Assembly (NCBI GenBank): GCA_903892355.1
Contig: CAITIE010000052.1
Span: 1-64,000, forward strand
Direction: 5' to 3'
Length of the DNA: 64,000 nt
Source: an uncultured Pirellula sp.
GTDB lineage: Bacteria; Planctomycetota; Planctomycetia; Pirellulales; Pirellulaceae
Part shown: piece after piece, positions 36,374-46,982 of the stretch
Numbering within the stretch: the first letter of the stretch is position 1
Layout of the letters: each line of letters opens with the position of its first letter
Translations under genes and position numbers: made by a program
The notes under the pieces: model-generated
Databases searched by the model: none
Told to the model about the DNA's origin: nothing
Seen by the model: only the letters and a program-made list of their open reading frames with translations

Positions 36374-37940
36374 AGCGAAGCGCCTCGACGGGGTGCATGC
36401 GTGCAGCTCGAATACTGGGTAGAACACTGGCGAGAACGGCGATGAGCACCGCTCCGATAGAGACCCACACCAGCATGAATGGATGAATGATGGTTGGTAT
36501 GGTTTCAAAGTAGTAAACCGTTGGATCAAACACCTCTCGGCCTGTAATCCATTCGATGACTTTAGCGATGTCGTTGATCTTCCAAACAAAGATCAGGCCA
36601 CAGACCAATCCGATCCCAGCCCCTACAGTACCGAGGAGTACTCCGTATCCCAAGAAGATCGTGGCGATTCCAGATCCAGTGGCCCCAAGGGATTTGAGAA
36701 CGCCGATATCTCGCGTCTTCTCGACGACGATCATGAAGAAGGTCGCCAAAATGCCAAACCCTGCAACGGCGATGATCATGAACAATAAAATGTTCAAAAT
36801 GGTTGTTTCCAGCTGGACTGCCGCCAACAAAGGACCTTGGGTGTCTTTCCAAGTCCTCACCTCGACGAACTCATGCGTGGGCGGAAACTCGTCTCGCAAC
36901 GCATCCCGAGCAGCATTCAAGTCGGTTCCTGGCTTAAGCTTGATCTGGATCGACGTCACGGAACCCACGCCGGTGCGGGGGTCGAGCATTCCTCGGGAAT
37001 GCTGCAGCTTTTCAATCGGAACAAACGCGAATGTCGAATCGTATTCGCTCATTTTGCTCTCGTAGAAATCCACAACGGTGAACGATTCATCGATCCCTCG
37101 TGGAGGGGTTCCAGCGTTGGGAAAGGTCACTTGAACGTCATCGCCAGGACGCAAAAAGAAGTAATCATCAACCCGTCCTTCCGCATCACGGCGCCGTAAA
37201 CTTCCCAAGCCGATACCGAGGACAATTCCGGTACGTTGCTCTGTCTCCGCATCAAAGACCTTGATCGGCTCAGTGGAACCAGCGATCTTGATCCCAGGCC
37301 CAGCCATCAGAGAATTGATTGCCGTATCGTTGCCGCCGTCCTCCTGCTGCTCCTGGATTTTCTCCTGAAGCTCCTGATACCGCTTCTCCTCGGTTTTGGC
37401 TTCTTCCAAAAGTCGGTCTACCGAACTCTTTCGGTACCGTGCCAACGGTTGGCGGTATTCCCAACCCGAAGGCTGAAGATGCTTGCGGGTAGGATCGTAT
37501 CCGGACTGCTTCAAAACGAAATCGAGACGCTCTTTGTTCTCAGGATGCAGTAGATACTTGCTGAAATCACTGACGCTAGCGTATGTGTTTTGATCGATCC
37601 CGATCAAATTGATCTGAGACGTATGGCTATTGCCATTGTGTTGGAATGTCAGCATCGCGGGCAAGGTAACAACAGTGGTAACCCCAGAGACAGAGTCACC
37701 GAGCCTCGCGCGGATTCGCTCTTCATACCATCCCGGCTGTGCGATTCCCATTGTCGAACGTGTTTCAAGGACGACGTCACTCAGAATGCCGTGCATCCGC
37801 TCCTGCATCTGCGTGGAAAAACCCTCCATGACGCTGTTGACGACGATCAATGTCGCCACCCCTAAGGTCACGGAAACGATCGAGGCGAGTGCAATCCATC
37901 GCGTCCGCAAGTAACGCATGCATAAGAGGAATTTGTACAT
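36366..37940 (-). CDS. FtsX/LolC-E-type ABC permease
   Basis: 524 residues. The opening MYKFLLCMRYLRTRWIALAS and the helix that follows are characteristic of LolC/LolE/LolF permeases. A large extracytoplasmic domain (about 45-375, MacB_PCD-like, with a Glu/Gln-rich insert near 170-200) separates it from three C-terminal helices (about 390-500), ending with [16 protein letters not shown], the standard FtsX tail. One permease gene only, so a homodimer (LolF-like) with the ATPase is expected. The substrate, likely lipoproteins, is inferred from family. Confidence 0.88.
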   Translation of the reverse strand: MYKFLLCMRYLRTRWIALASIVSVTLGVATLIVVNSVMEGFSTQMQERMHGILSDVVLETRSTMGIAQPGWYEERIRARLGDSVSGVTTVVTLPAMLTFQHNGNSHTSQINLIGIDQNTYASVSDFSKYLLHPENKERLDFVLKQSGYDPTRKHLQPSGWEYRQPLARYRKSSVDRLLEEAKTEEKRYQELQEKIQEQQEDGGNDTAINSLMAGPGIKIAGSTEPIKVFDAETEQRTGIVLGIGLGSLRRRDAEGRVDDYFFLRPGDDVQVTFPNAGTPPRGIDESFTVVDFYESKMSEYDSTFAFVPIEKLQHSRGMLDPRTGVGSVTSIQIKLKPGTDLNAARDALRDEFPPTHEFVEVRTWKDTQGPLLAAVQLETTILNILLFMIIAVAGFGILATFFMIVVEKTRDIGVLKSLGATGSGIATIFLGYGVLLGTVGAGIGLVCGLIFVWKINDIAKVIEWITGREVFDPTVYYFETIPTIIHPFMLVWVSIGAVLIAVLASVLPSIRAARMHPVEALRYE

Positions 37941-38255
37941 CCATCACTCCACAATGTTCGAATCCTTGACCCGCTGAAATTCCCTCCTGCCACGTGCAAC
38001 ACATGGAAGAGCAAATCCACAAAAGACAGGTTGTCCTCGCGGAGTGTAGCAATGCTTTATGCATTGATGCCATAGCATTCCCGCACAGTTCGCATGCTCG
38101 ACGACGAACCGCTAGCTAACTCGATCTTTCAAGCACACCCGCCTGACCCAATTCGTGATTTGATAGCCCAATTTCGCGGCTTGCTCGGAACCAGAAAATC
38201 CACTACACACCCATTACAGAGTCTCATCTCGAGAACACGACCCCCGGAGTAGGCG
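37941..38255. other. 315-bp divergent intergenic region
   Basis: Holds the promoters of the ABC operon (minus) and the mechanosensitive-channel gene (plus). GGAG lies nine bases before the MscS ATG. I see no other gene or repeat. Confidence 0.5.
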
Positions 38256-41200
38256 ATGGATCGCAGGTTTCGCATAGACGCGAAAAACATTGGCTGGCTG
38301 CCTCTTTTTTGGATTGGTTTTGCTAGCAATCTGTGCGCCCAGATCCATTTGAATCCATCCACTGGCCTACCCACTGGTCTACCATCCGGATCGCAGAACG
38401 TCCCGCTCAGTACGCCACCGCAGAGCATTCCACCGCAGAGCATTCCACCGCAGAGCATTCTGCCGCCGATTGTGAGCCCACCCGCCACAAGTCCATTGCA
38501 ACTGGGCCAACGGGAACCCACACTCCGACCGAAGGATAGCACACGTCCGGCCGAGGCCCCTCGAGCGGCAGAGAATCCACGATTGCCGGAAACACGATTC
38601 CCAGAAAATCGTGCGTCGGAGAATCGGGGCACTGTTCGCGCGATCATGGCGAGCCGCCAGCTTGCCAACGGTAACGCGACCAACCCGCAACAGGATATGA
38701 TCAAAGACCCGATCCCCGACAATACCACGAACGCCAACGACGGGGCCGCCAAAGAGGGCATCGCGAAACCCAATGTCGCCCCTGTTGCGCCGACACAAAC
38801 GGTTACCGCTCCCCAGCAACCCCCTACGTCGAATGGCGGTTCGACACCGGATGCGATTGCAATCTCTCCAGAGACCATTCAAGCCCAACTGCAACAAATA
38901 CAGACTTCGAATGATCTCGACGCAACGATCAAACAATCGTTGACGATGCTCTATGAAGCAATCTTGGCCGAAACCAAGAAACGCTTCGAAGAGGAAAAAG
39001 CGATCCGTGACTTTGCCGCCGCAATCGAATCCGCTCCTACGGCAACGACCGAGGCGAAGCGACGTAAGGAGCAGCCTTCGTTCAAGGCTCCGTTCGAAGA
39101 AGGCACGCTGCCATGGTCCCGCGTGGATACGTTGAAAGCGTTGCAACTTGAAACATCTTCCAAGCTTCAAGCGGCTACCAAGGGTAGAACCGACACCGAA
39201 ACAACCATCGCTTCTCGGGATGCACGCAAGAAGGAAATGCCTCGCTACATCACCGAAGACAAGGCGCTCATCGCGAAACTTGCAGAGGAATTGACGGCAC
39301 CTGTTCCTGAGGGAACAGATCCGAGGGTTCGTGAAGCAACCCATCTTCTTACACGGGCCAAACTTGCATCTGCCAATAGCCACCTGAGGCGACTTGAGAT
39401 CGAACAGCGGACATTTGACGCTGAATCAGAGCTTCTCCCTCTTCGGAAAGAACTGTTTCAAGCCGAGGAAAAGTTCTATCAATACAAGATCAAGGAAATC
39501 AGTGAAGAGCTCGGCAAGCGGCGTGAAAACCAAATCGAAAAACAAAATCGATTAGCCCTTCAATTGTTAGCCAAAAGTCGCCCACCATTGGAGTCGCAAG
39601 CCAAAGCCATCGTTAAGAAAACCGACGACTGGCTGATGCTCGCCAAAGACCACGCCCGCTACAAGAGCACGGTCGACGAGGCGAAGGCCGAACAAAAGCA
39701 ATGGGCTGACCGCTACAAGATCATGACCGACCGACTGTCTCGCGACAAATCGTCTGCGAACACACTGGACCGAACCATGACGGTTTCACGTCTGAAAAGT
39801 CTGGTCGGTGAAATGCTTCGCCGCCAACGCGATGACTTGCCCAAAATCGATGACTTAAATCATCTCCTCGAAGATTATCAGTCTAGACTGCAGAACATCG
39901 AGTCGTTGATCTTGTCTCTCGACGACTGGAAGGCCAAAAACACCGCCTCCGATGACCCGACACAACCCACGATCGACATTTCCGGAACAATCGAAGAGTA
40001 TCCAACACAGAGTGTCGAGCAGCAGCGCCAAGTTCTCACGGCCGCCGAACTTCAAATCTCCGATGAATATCGATTGGACGCGAGTAATTTTTCTGAAACC
40101 CTATTCAATCTTGCCGACCTCAATCAGCAATTGATCGATCAAGTTCGAAAGTACAACGACTTCATCGACGAGCATATTCTATGGATTCGTTCGAGCGATC
40201 CGTTCACGGTCGACGACGCAAAAAACTCTTGGACATCCGCGAAAGAGTTTTTGGATCTCAAACTCTGGACGGCAATCCCTCAGGTCCTGTTGAGCGACAT
40301 TCGAAAACATCTCGTAGGCTACGGATTGGTTCTCGCATCCCTCGCATCCTTGATGCTTTACACCAAACCGATGCGAAAACAGATTCATGCGTTGGGTATT
40401 CTGGCCGCAAAATCCAATACGATCTCGTTCTTGCCAACTGCGAAGGTTGTGCTCCTGTGTATCCTCCTGAGCGCACCGTTGGTCTTGGTCCACCTGCTCC
40501 TAGGTTGGAGATTGATGAACCAAGCTGGGACGAACAAATTCATCGAGTCGGTGGGGATGGGATTGCTCGTGGGGGCCAGGTATTTCCTACCTTTGGAAAT
40601 GCTTCGACAAATCGCACGCACAGGCGGATTGGCCGAAAACCATTTTCAATGGTCGCACCATTCAACCTCCGTCCTGCGAAAACATCTCCGCTGGTTTATC
40701 GACCTCGCCGTTCCCGCCGTCTCGTTGGTGGGAATTCTATGGCACTACTCGGAGCCCAAGTGGGAGAACACCCTCGGACGTGTGGCCTTCTGTCTCCTGA
40801 TGTTCATGTGCAGCTTGGTCATTTTCCAAGTCATCCATCCGAAGAGTGGCGTATTCCGCGATTATTTGCAACGCAACGGGGGAGGATGGATCGATCGCTT
40901 GAGTTATCTCTGGTATTTCGGATTGTCGCTGAGTCCTATCGTTTTGATCCTGATGAGTTTGATGGGTTACCACTACACGGCAATTCGATTGTCTATGCAT
41001 GTCCACACCAGCTGCATGACACTGATCGGACTGCTTCTTTTCTATTGCTTGATTTGTCGATGGCTGCTTTTGAGTCGCCGGCAACTGATCGTCTCTCAAG
41101 CGAGACAGCGACTCGAAGAGGCGCGACGCAGAGATACCGATGCGCCTCCCATAGCAACAGCGACAGCACCTGTCCCAATCGAAAACGAGACCGACCTTTC

Positions 41201-42170
41201 GCACATCAATGCGCAAACCATTCGGTTGGTTTCAAGCACCCTAATCTTTGCCGCTTGCGCAGCGATCGCATGGATCTGGTCTTCGGTCCTGCCAGCGGTC
41301 GGCGTACTCGATTCGATTCACTTGTGGACGGTCACCGGTACGACGCCTGATGAGAAACTCCCGGTAACACTTGCGAATGTGTTGCTCGCGATACCTGCCG
41401 CGATCATGACAGTGGTTGCCGCGAAGAACTTGCCTGGACTTTTGGAAATCGCACTATTGCAGCACCTGCCTTTAGAAAACGCAGTCCGATACGCGATCAC
41501 CTCGATTTCCCGATACACGATCTTAACCCTCGGTATTGCGATGACCTTCAATAGTCTCGGTGTACGCTGGGCGAGCATTCAATGGCTGGTTGCGGCCCTC
41601 GGTGTCGGTTTGGGGTTCGGCCTCCAGGAAATTTTTGCCAACTTCGTGTCAGGCTTGATCCTCCTGTTCGAGCAACCCGTACGCGTTGGGGATGTGATCA
41701 CCGTTGGAGACACCACCGGGACGGTATCGCGGATTCGAATGCGAGCAACCACCGTGATGAATTTCGACCAACAGGAACTGGTGATCCCGAACAAGGATCT
41801 CGTCACTGGGCGACTCCTCAACTGGACCCTTTCCGACTCCACCAACCGGATGATCATCGAGGTCGGCGTCGCATACGGAACAGACACCAGCAAAGCGTGC
41901 CGAATCCTGCGAGAGATCTGTTGCAGTCATACGAACGTATTGAAGGAACCGGAGCCAACCGCATTTTTCGAGCTCTTCGCAGACAGCACTCTGCAACTGA
42001 AAGTACGCCTTTTCTTGGCCAGCCTCGACCTACGTCTCCCGACACGGCACGACATCCTCACCGAAATTCATAGGAGGTTCGCTGAGGAAAGCATTGAGAT
42101 ATCCTTCCCGCAAAGGGATCTCCATATCCGCTCACTCCCCAAAGATTTCGCCGTCAACTTGGGAAGGTAG
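38256..42170 (+). CDS. giant MscS-family mechanosensitive channel (MscK/YbdG-like layout)
   Basis: 1304 residues. Signal peptide about 1-28. A disordered Pro/Ser/Thr-rich region to about 200 includes a 15-bp repeat (P-P-Q-S-I three times). A long periplasmic coiled-coil region (about 220-650) follows, with repeated E/K/R heptads. Then about ten membrane helices from about 690 on, and the MscS core (about 1110-1300) with the pore helix region AALGVGLGFGLQEIFANFVSG and the beta domain VGDVITVGDTTGTVSRIRMR. Layout and size resemble MscK/KefA, which opens under membrane tension to release solutes. Start ATG 38256 after GGAG. Confidence 0.93.
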   Translation: MDRRFRIDAKNIGWLPLFWIGFASNLCAQIHLNPSTGLPTGLPSGSQNVPLSTPPQSIPPQSIPPQSILPPIVSPPATSPLQLGQREPTLRPKDSTRPAEAPRAAENPRLPETRFPENRASENRGTVRAIMASRQLANGNATNPQQDMIKDPIPDNTTNANDGAAKEGIAKPNVAPVAPTQTVTAPQQPPTSNGGSTPDAIAISPETIQAQLQQIQTSNDLDATIKQSLTMLYEAILAETKKRFEEEKAIRDFAAAIESAPTATTEAKRRKEQPSFKAPFEEGTLPWSRVDTLKALQLETSSKLQAATKGRTDTETTIASRDARKKEMPRYITEDKALIAKLAEELTAPVPEGTDPRVREATHLLTRAKLASANSHLRRLEIEQRTFDAESELLPLRKELFQAEEKFYQYKIKEISEELGKRRENQIEKQNRLALQLLAKSRPPLESQAKAIVKKTDDWLMLAKDHARYKSTVDEAKAEQKQWADRYKIMTDRLSRDKSSANTLDRTMTVSRLKSLVGEMLRRQRDDLPKIDDLNHLLEDYQSRLQNIESLILSLDDWKAKNTASDDPTQPTIDISGTIEEYPTQSVEQQRQVLTAAELQISDEYRLDASNFSETLFNLADLNQQLIDQVRKYNDFIDEHILWIRSSDPFTVDDAKNSWTSAKEFLDLKLWTAIPQVLLSDIRKHLVGYGLVLASLASLMLYTKPMRKQIHALGILAAKSNTISFLPTAKVVLLCILLSAPLVLVHLLLGWRLMNQAGTNKFIESVGMGLLVGARYFLPLEMLRQIARTGGLAENHFQWSHHSTSVLRKHLRWFIDLAVPAVSLVGILWHYSEPKWENTLGRVAFCLLMFMCSLVIFQVIHPKSGVFRDYLQRNGGGWIDRLSYLWYFGLSLSPIVLILMSLMGYHYTAIRLSMHVHTSCMTLIGLLLFYCLICRWLLLSRRQLIVSQARQRLEEARRRDTDAPPIATATAPVPIENETDLSHINAQTIRLVSSTLIFAACAAIAWIWSSVLPAVGVLDSIHLWTVTGTTPDEKLPVTLANVLLAIPAAIMTVVAAKNLPGLLEIALLQHLPLENAVRYAITSISRYTILTLGIAMTFNSLGVRWASIQWLVAALGVGLGFGLQEIFANFVSGLILLFEQPVRVGDVITVGDTTGTVSRIRMRATTVMNFDQQELVIPNKDLVTGRLLNWTLSDSTNRMIIEVGVAYGTDTSKACRILREICCSHTNVLKEPEPTAFFELFADSTLQLKVRLFLASLDLRLPTRHDILTEIHRRFAEESIEISFPQRDLHIRSLPKDFAVNLGR
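38415..38459. repeat. 15-bp tandem repeat inside the MscS gene
   Basis: Three perfect copies of ccaccgcagagcatt encode P-P-Q-S-I three times in the N-terminal disordered region. Copy number changes here would keep the frame. Confidence 0.95.
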
Positions 42171-42325
42171 GGACTACCTGAGCCTGTACGTCTCACTCAA
42201 TGATTGACAGGCGCCAGTTCCCTCAATAGGCTGTCCTCAATCTTTGTGCGCGCTCGCCTGGCGATTCCACTCATCGCCAGGAAGTCTGCAGTAAGACGAA
42301 AATTCCCACCACAGGATCCCCTCCT

Positions 42326-43534
42326 ATGCTCAAATTTGCGATCGCATTGTGCATTTGTTTCCACGGCAATTGGCCTCAATTCCGAGGCCCAAACTCGGAT
42401 GGTCATGCCAACGAACACCAACCACCCATGCGATGGTCGGATACGGAGAACGTGGCTTGGAAAGCTCCATTACCAGGCCTGGGGTGGTCTTCGCCGGTCA
42501 TTGTGGATGGCAAAATCTACCTGACCACCGCGGTACCCCAAGGCGAAGGCTTGTCGCTCCGCGCACTTTCGCTCGACGCGAACTCGGGAAAAGTTCTTTG
42601 GGACCGTGAAGTCACCGCCCTCGAAAAGACTCCTTCAATCCATGCCAAGAATAGCCATGCCAGCCCCACGCCAATCGTGCGAGACGGTGTCGTTTATGTT
42701 CACTTTGGAACTCTCGGCACCGCAAAACTTTCTACGGACGATGGCTCGATTCATTGGTTGTGTAAGGAACTGGTCTACCCACCCATGCATGGTAGCGGCG
42801 GATCACCAGTTCTCGAGGATGGTAAATTGGTCATCGTATGCGACGGCAGCACCAATCCCTTTGTCGCCGCGGTCGATGCGGAATCGGGCACGATCGCATG
42901 GAAGACACCTCGCTCGATCCAGCCTAGGATAAGCCACTCCTTCGTGACGGCCTTGGTCGCCAATGTCGATGGTAAGAAACAAGTTCTCGCTCCAGGCCCA
43001 GATCACTTTGCAGCCTACGACCTCAATAATGGCAAAGAACTTTGGAAGATCGTGGCTCCGGGTTGGTCTGTCGTGCCGCAACCTACCATCTTCGAAGACA
43101 TGGTGATCTACAACCACGACTACGACAATCCCGAATTGATGGCGGTCAAACTCGGCGGCGATGGTGATGTGACTGAGAAGAATGTCGTATGGCGTTCGCA
43201 AAGGGGTGCACCGAGCACGCCAACACCGCTGCTGATCGGAAAGGAACTCTACTTTGTCTCCGATAACGGTGTCGCCTCCTGCGTCGATGCTCGAACTGGA
43301 GAACGGCATTGGATGGAACGACTCGGGGGGAACTTTTCGGCATCCCCGGTTTTGGTGAACGATCATATTTTGTTCATCAGTGAGACCGGAGTTGCCACTT
43401 GGGTGAAGCCATCGAAAAACTTCGAAGTGACTGGAAAGAATGAAGTCTCTGGACGGACCTTTGCCACTCCAGCCTTCGCAAATGATGCAATGTATTTAAG
43501 AACCGACGAGGCACTACTGAAAATCGCGAAGTAA
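42326..43534 (+). CDS. exported PQQ-type beta-propeller protein (BamB-like)
   Basis: 402 residues. Signal peptide about 1-18 (LKFAIALCICFHG). The mature start, W-P-Q-F-R-G-P-N-S-D-G-H-A, is the characteristic opening of planctomycete PQQ-binding-like repeat proteins. Several propeller blades follow with the repeated pattern D-A-x-S/T-G-x-x-x-W (for example LDANSGKVLWDR and VDAESGTIAWKT). Such proteins are scaffolds or BamB-like, and quinoprotein chemistry is unlikely because no alcohol-dehydrogenase active-site motif is visible. It lies 155 bp after the MscS gene on the same strand, so a shared transcript is possible. Confidence 0.88.
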   Translation: MLKFAIALCICFHGNWPQFRGPNSDGHANEHQPPMRWSDTENVAWKAPLPGLGWSSPVIVDGKIYLTTAVPQGEGLSLRALSLDANSGKVLWDREVTALEKTPSIHAKNSHASPTPIVRDGVVYVHFGTLGTAKLSTDDGSIHWLCKELVYPPMHGSGGSPVLEDGKLVIVCDGSTNPFVAAVDAESGTIAWKTPRSIQPRISHSFVTALVANVDGKKQVLAPGPDHFAAYDLNNGKELWKIVAPGWSVVPQPTIFEDMVIYNHDYDNPELMAVKLGGDGDVTEKNVVWRSQRGAPSTPTPLLIGKELYFVSDNGVASCVDARTGERHWMERLGGNFSASPVLVNDHILFISETGVATWVKPSKNFEVTGKNEVSGRTFATPAFANDAMYLRTDEALLKIAK

Positions 43535-43750
43535 GCACAGCCTCGCGCCAGTCACGCCGAGGTAGCCGTCGGCGCGAAAAATGGCGCAAAAATGGCGTGA
43601 AAACCTCGCAACGGGGAATGCCGGGGAACTTGGGAGCGAGTCGCCCAAGCATTGCGACCGCGGCTCAGAATCTGTGTAGAATGAGGGAGTGTAAATCCGC
43701 CCCTCCACTCCGTCAGCGACGGAGTACTCCCCCCCCTCCCACAGATCGCT

Positions 43751-46700
43751 ATGCTTCATTTCCTCGAGCGGCAGTTGTGCAGGTCGTCCATCCAACCCGT
43801 TTTGATCCTTGGATCGATCCTGACCGCGCTCCATGCAACCAGCATGGCGCAGGAATCCTCCTCTGTAGAATCTCCCCCCGCAGAATCTCCCTCCTCGGAA
43901 CAGCCCTCCACGGAACAGCCCTCCGCGGAACAGATCGCGTTCTTCGAAGCAAAGATACGCCCTGTCCTGATCGAGCATTGCTACAAGTGCCATTCTGCTG
44001 ATGCTGCCGCCCGAGGGGAACTCAAGGGGGCTTTGTACCTAGACCATCGGCAGGGACTCATCACTGGAGGTGAAAGTGGCCCGGCGGTTCAAACGGACGA
44101 CGCCGCAGGGAGTTTGTTATTGGCAGCGATGCGTTATGAAGGTATCGAGATGCCTCCCGCTGGAAAGCTTCCAGCCGCCATCCTGGATGATTTCACCAAA
44201 TGGGTCGAGTGGGGAGCACCAGATCCACGCACGGAGGCTGCGGCTCCAACCACCAAACCTTTGGACATCGAGGGAGGAAAACGATTCTGGTCCCTGCAAC
44301 CCATCCAGCGTGATTCGCTCGAGGAAATCGCTCGCACCACATCAGACCATCCGGTGGATCATTTCATCCGAAAGGAACTCTCCGAAAAAGGGCTAACGCC
44401 TTCTCCATTAGCCGACCATCGAACGCTCATCCGACGAGCATGGTTTGATCTCCTGGGTCTACCACCCAGCATCGAAGAGCTCGAAACGTGGATGACAAAA
44501 CTAAATGCGGATACAACTCCTTCAAACCCAATCAACCGTCAAGCCTGGGATGAGCTGCTTGGATATTTACTCGATAAACCTGAATACGGTGAACGCTGGG
44601 CGCGACACTGGATGGATGTCGCCCGTTTTGCGGAATCCTTTGGCTACGAGCAAGACTACGATCGACCGACCGCTTACCACTATCGCGATTTCCTGATCCA
44701 AGCCTTCAATTCGGACCTTCCCTATCAACAATTTGTCGAGTGGCAAATCGCAGGCGATGAACTCGAACCCAACAACCCTCTGGCTTGGATGGCCACAGGT
44801 TTTCTAGGCGCTGGCGCTTTTCCAACACAGCTGACCGAAACCGAATTTGAATCGACCCGTTACAACGAACTCGACGACATGACCGCAACCACTGGGGTTG
44901 CATTTCTAGGGCTATCCATCGGCTGCGCTCGATGCCATGACCACAAATTCGATCCTATCGCAGCCGAGGATTACTACCGAGTCGCTGCAGCATTTACCTC
45001 TGCGATACGATCCGAAAAGACCTTTGATCTCACCCCCGAAGAGAATGCAAAAATCCGTGAAACGTTCGCTCGCGAATTGCAATCGGCGAAAGAAAAGCTC
45101 GCTGTTTACGAAGCTGGAGGACTCGACGATGAGTTCGCGGATTGGTTGAAATCAAAGGATATCGCCGATCCCAGCTCACTATCGTGGTTGACGCTATCGG
45201 GTGAAATTTCGACCCGAGCGGGATCGATGTACCAAGCACAATCCGATGGTTCGTTTTTGGGATCGGGTAACAAACCCAATCAAGAAACGTTGACGTTTAC
45301 CAGCAAACCGTTCCAAACCACAGCTAAGAGTCTTCGCGTTGAAGCGCTGAGCGACCCGAGTCTACCTCATCAAGGCCCCGGAAGAGCGGACAACGGGAAT
45401 TTTGCGCTCGGCAATATTTCGGTGGAACGGATCGATGCAAATGGAGTAGCGAAAAAAGTCGAAATGAAATCGGCTCGAGCAACTCACGAGCAAAACAACT
45501 CAAGCCTTTCCGTTGCTGCATCCATCGACTCCGACCCTGTCTCCGGCTGGGCGGTCGATGGCCAGATTGGACAGAGCCAAGCTGCAGTGTTCGAGTTTGC
45601 GGAGCCAATCGCGTTAAGCTCCGAATCAAAGCTTCGCGTAGTTCTCGATTTCAATCACCCCAATCCTCGGCATGCCATAGGAAAAATCCGTTTTTCGGTT
45701 ACCGATCGCGAGCAAGCCCATCCGGAAGTTGGTTCGCAGGAACCACCCGCCGATGTAATGACGGCCCTCCATAGGCTGGCCCGCGAAGGAACCCCGTCTC
45801 GCCAATCCGACGATTGGAAACTCGGAAGGGCTTGGTTTCAAACCACCTCAAAAACTTGGCAAACCCTCAAGCAGCAGGTAGCAGTCCTCGAACGCGATGG
45901 GCCCAAGTTGCAGCTGGCGAAAGTTTTGGTGACCAGCGAAGGATTGCCCCACCTACCTCATCATGCTGACGATCGAGGCTATCCCCATTTCTATCCAGAA
46001 ACCCATCTTTTGCGGCGTGGGGACGTCGAGCAGAAAGTGCGCGTTGTCGAACCGGGTTTTCCAAAGGTGTTCACTCGACACGCATCCCATTCCAACGATC
46101 TCCAAGCCAAACCACCAACCGATGGGAATACGCAGTCCAGTCATCGCAGGGCGGCATTAGCCAAGTGGCTCACCAATCCACAAACAGGAGCCGGCGAACT
46201 CGTCGCCCGCGTGATGGCCAACCGGTTGTGGCAACACCATTTTGGACGGGGCATCGTCGCGACACCCAACGATTTCGGATTCGCGGGACAACCCCCAACT
46301 CACCCTCAACTCCTTGACATCCTGGCGATGCAACTAATCGACTCGGGATGGAAGCTAAAACCCATCCATAAATGGATCATGTCGAGCGAGACCTACATGC
46401 AAGGGAACAAATCACCTCAGGATTCCCGAGAAGCCATCGACCCTGAGAATCGTTACCTATGGCATCGATCTCCACAACGCCTGGAGGCCGAAGCCATTCG
46501 AGATTCCATGCTTTTTGTTTCAGGGCAATTGGATCAACGGATGTATGGCCCAGGCACCCTCGATCCGAACATGAAGCGACGAAGCGTGTACTTTTTTATC
46601 AAGCGGAGTCAATTGATCTCTACCATGATGCTATTCGATTGGCCGGAGCATTTGGTGAGTATCGGTCAGCGACAATCAACGACGATTGCTCCTCAAGCCT

Positions 46701-46972
46701 TAATGTTCATGAACAGCGAGCCCGGTCGCTCGTACGCAGAGGCATTCGCTCGTAATATCACGTCGCCGGACACCACGAAAAGCGTCGACGCTGCATACCG
46801 ACACGCTCTCGGGCGAGCACCTAGTGAACGCGAAGCTACGATTGCGGTTCAATTTATCGAAGCATCCAAAAAATCGCGTGAGCAGCTCGGCGAGGGCAAC
46901 GCCCACGAAGCAGCCCTTGCCGATTTTTGTCAAGCAATCTTCGGCTTGAATGAGTTTATCTATGTCGATTAG
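43751..46972 (+). CDS. planctomycete PSD1 / DUF1549-DUF1553 protein with c-type haem motif (pair 2)
   Basis: 1073 residues. Signal peptide to about 35 (S-M-A-Q), then a short linker built from four 15-bp repeats (S-P/Q-P-x-E pattern, 43868-43927). PSC haem domain with CYKCH near residue 78 and M-P-P-A-G-K-L; DUF1549 domain with RWARHWMDVARFAESFGYEQ and the second haem-like CARCHDHKFD; middle beta-rich region with SLPHQGPGRADNGNFALG; and DUF1553 domain with ARVMANRLWQHHFGRGIVATP and ENRYLWHRSPQRLEAEAIRD. Same architecture as pair 1, but shorter in the middle region. The DUF1501 partner follows after ten bases. Function unproven. Confidence 0.92.
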   Translation: MLHFLERQLCRSSIQPVLILGSILTALHATSMAQESSSVESPPAESPSSEQPSTEQPSAEQIAFFEAKIRPVLIEHCYKCHSADAAARGELKGALYLDHRQGLITGGESGPAVQTDDAAGSLLLAAMRYEGIEMPPAGKLPAAILDDFTKWVEWGAPDPRTEAAAPTTKPLDIEGGKRFWSLQPIQRDSLEEIARTTSDHPVDHFIRKELSEKGLTPSPLADHRTLIRRAWFDLLGLPPSIEELETWMTKLNADTTPSNPINRQAWDELLGYLLDKPEYGERWARHWMDVARFAESFGYEQDYDRPTAYHYRDFLIQAFNSDLPYQQFVEWQIAGDELEPNNPLAWMATGFLGAGAFPTQLTETEFESTRYNELDDMTATTGVAFLGLSIGCARCHDHKFDPIAAEDYYRVAAAFTSAIRSEKTFDLTPEENAKIRETFARELQSAKEKLAVYEAGGLDDEFADWLKSKDIADPSSLSWLTLSGEISTRAGSMYQAQSDGSFLGSGNKPNQETLTFTSKPFQTTAKSLRVEALSDPSLPHQGPGRADNGNFALGNISVERIDANGVAKKVEMKSARATHEQNNSSLSVAASIDSDPVSGWAVDGQIGQSQAAVFEFAEPIALSSESKLRVVLDFNHPNPRHAIGKIRFSVTDREQAHPEVGSQEPPADVMTALHRLAREGTPSRQSDDWKLGRAWFQTTSKTWQTLKQQVAVLERDGPKLQLAKVLVTSEGLPHLPHHADDRGYPHFYPETHLLRRGDVEQKVRVVEPGFPKVFTRHASHSNDLQAKPPTDGNTQSSHRRAALAKWLTNPQTGAGELVARVMANRLWQHHFGRGIVATPNDFGFAGQPPTHPQLLDILAMQLIDSGWKLKPIHKWIMSSETYMQGNKSPQDSREAIDPENRYLWHRSPQRLEAEAIRDSMLFVSGQLDQRMYGPGTLDPNMKRRSVYFFIKRSQLISTMMLFDWPEHLVSIGQRQSTTIAPQALMFMNSEPGRSYAEAFARNITSPDTTKSVDAAYRHALGRAPSEREATIAVQFIEASKKSREQLGEGNAHEAALADFCQAIFGLNEFIYVD

Positions 46973-46982
46973 GAAACAAGCC

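Noticed and set aside
38129-38878. 249-residue minus-strand ORF opposite the MscS N-terminus
   Set aside because: It mirrors the Pro/Ser/Thr-rich coding frame and repeats on the plus strand, has low-complexity content, and overlaps a well-supported gene.
38379-39383. 334-residue minus-strand ORF inside the MscS gene
   Set aside because: Antisense to the coiled-coil part. Its Arg/Cys/Phe-rich product has no family features.
40181-41350. 389-residue plus-strand ORF in another frame of the MscS gene
   Set aside because: Shadow frame of the membrane region; Arg/His-rich and without membrane or domain pattern.
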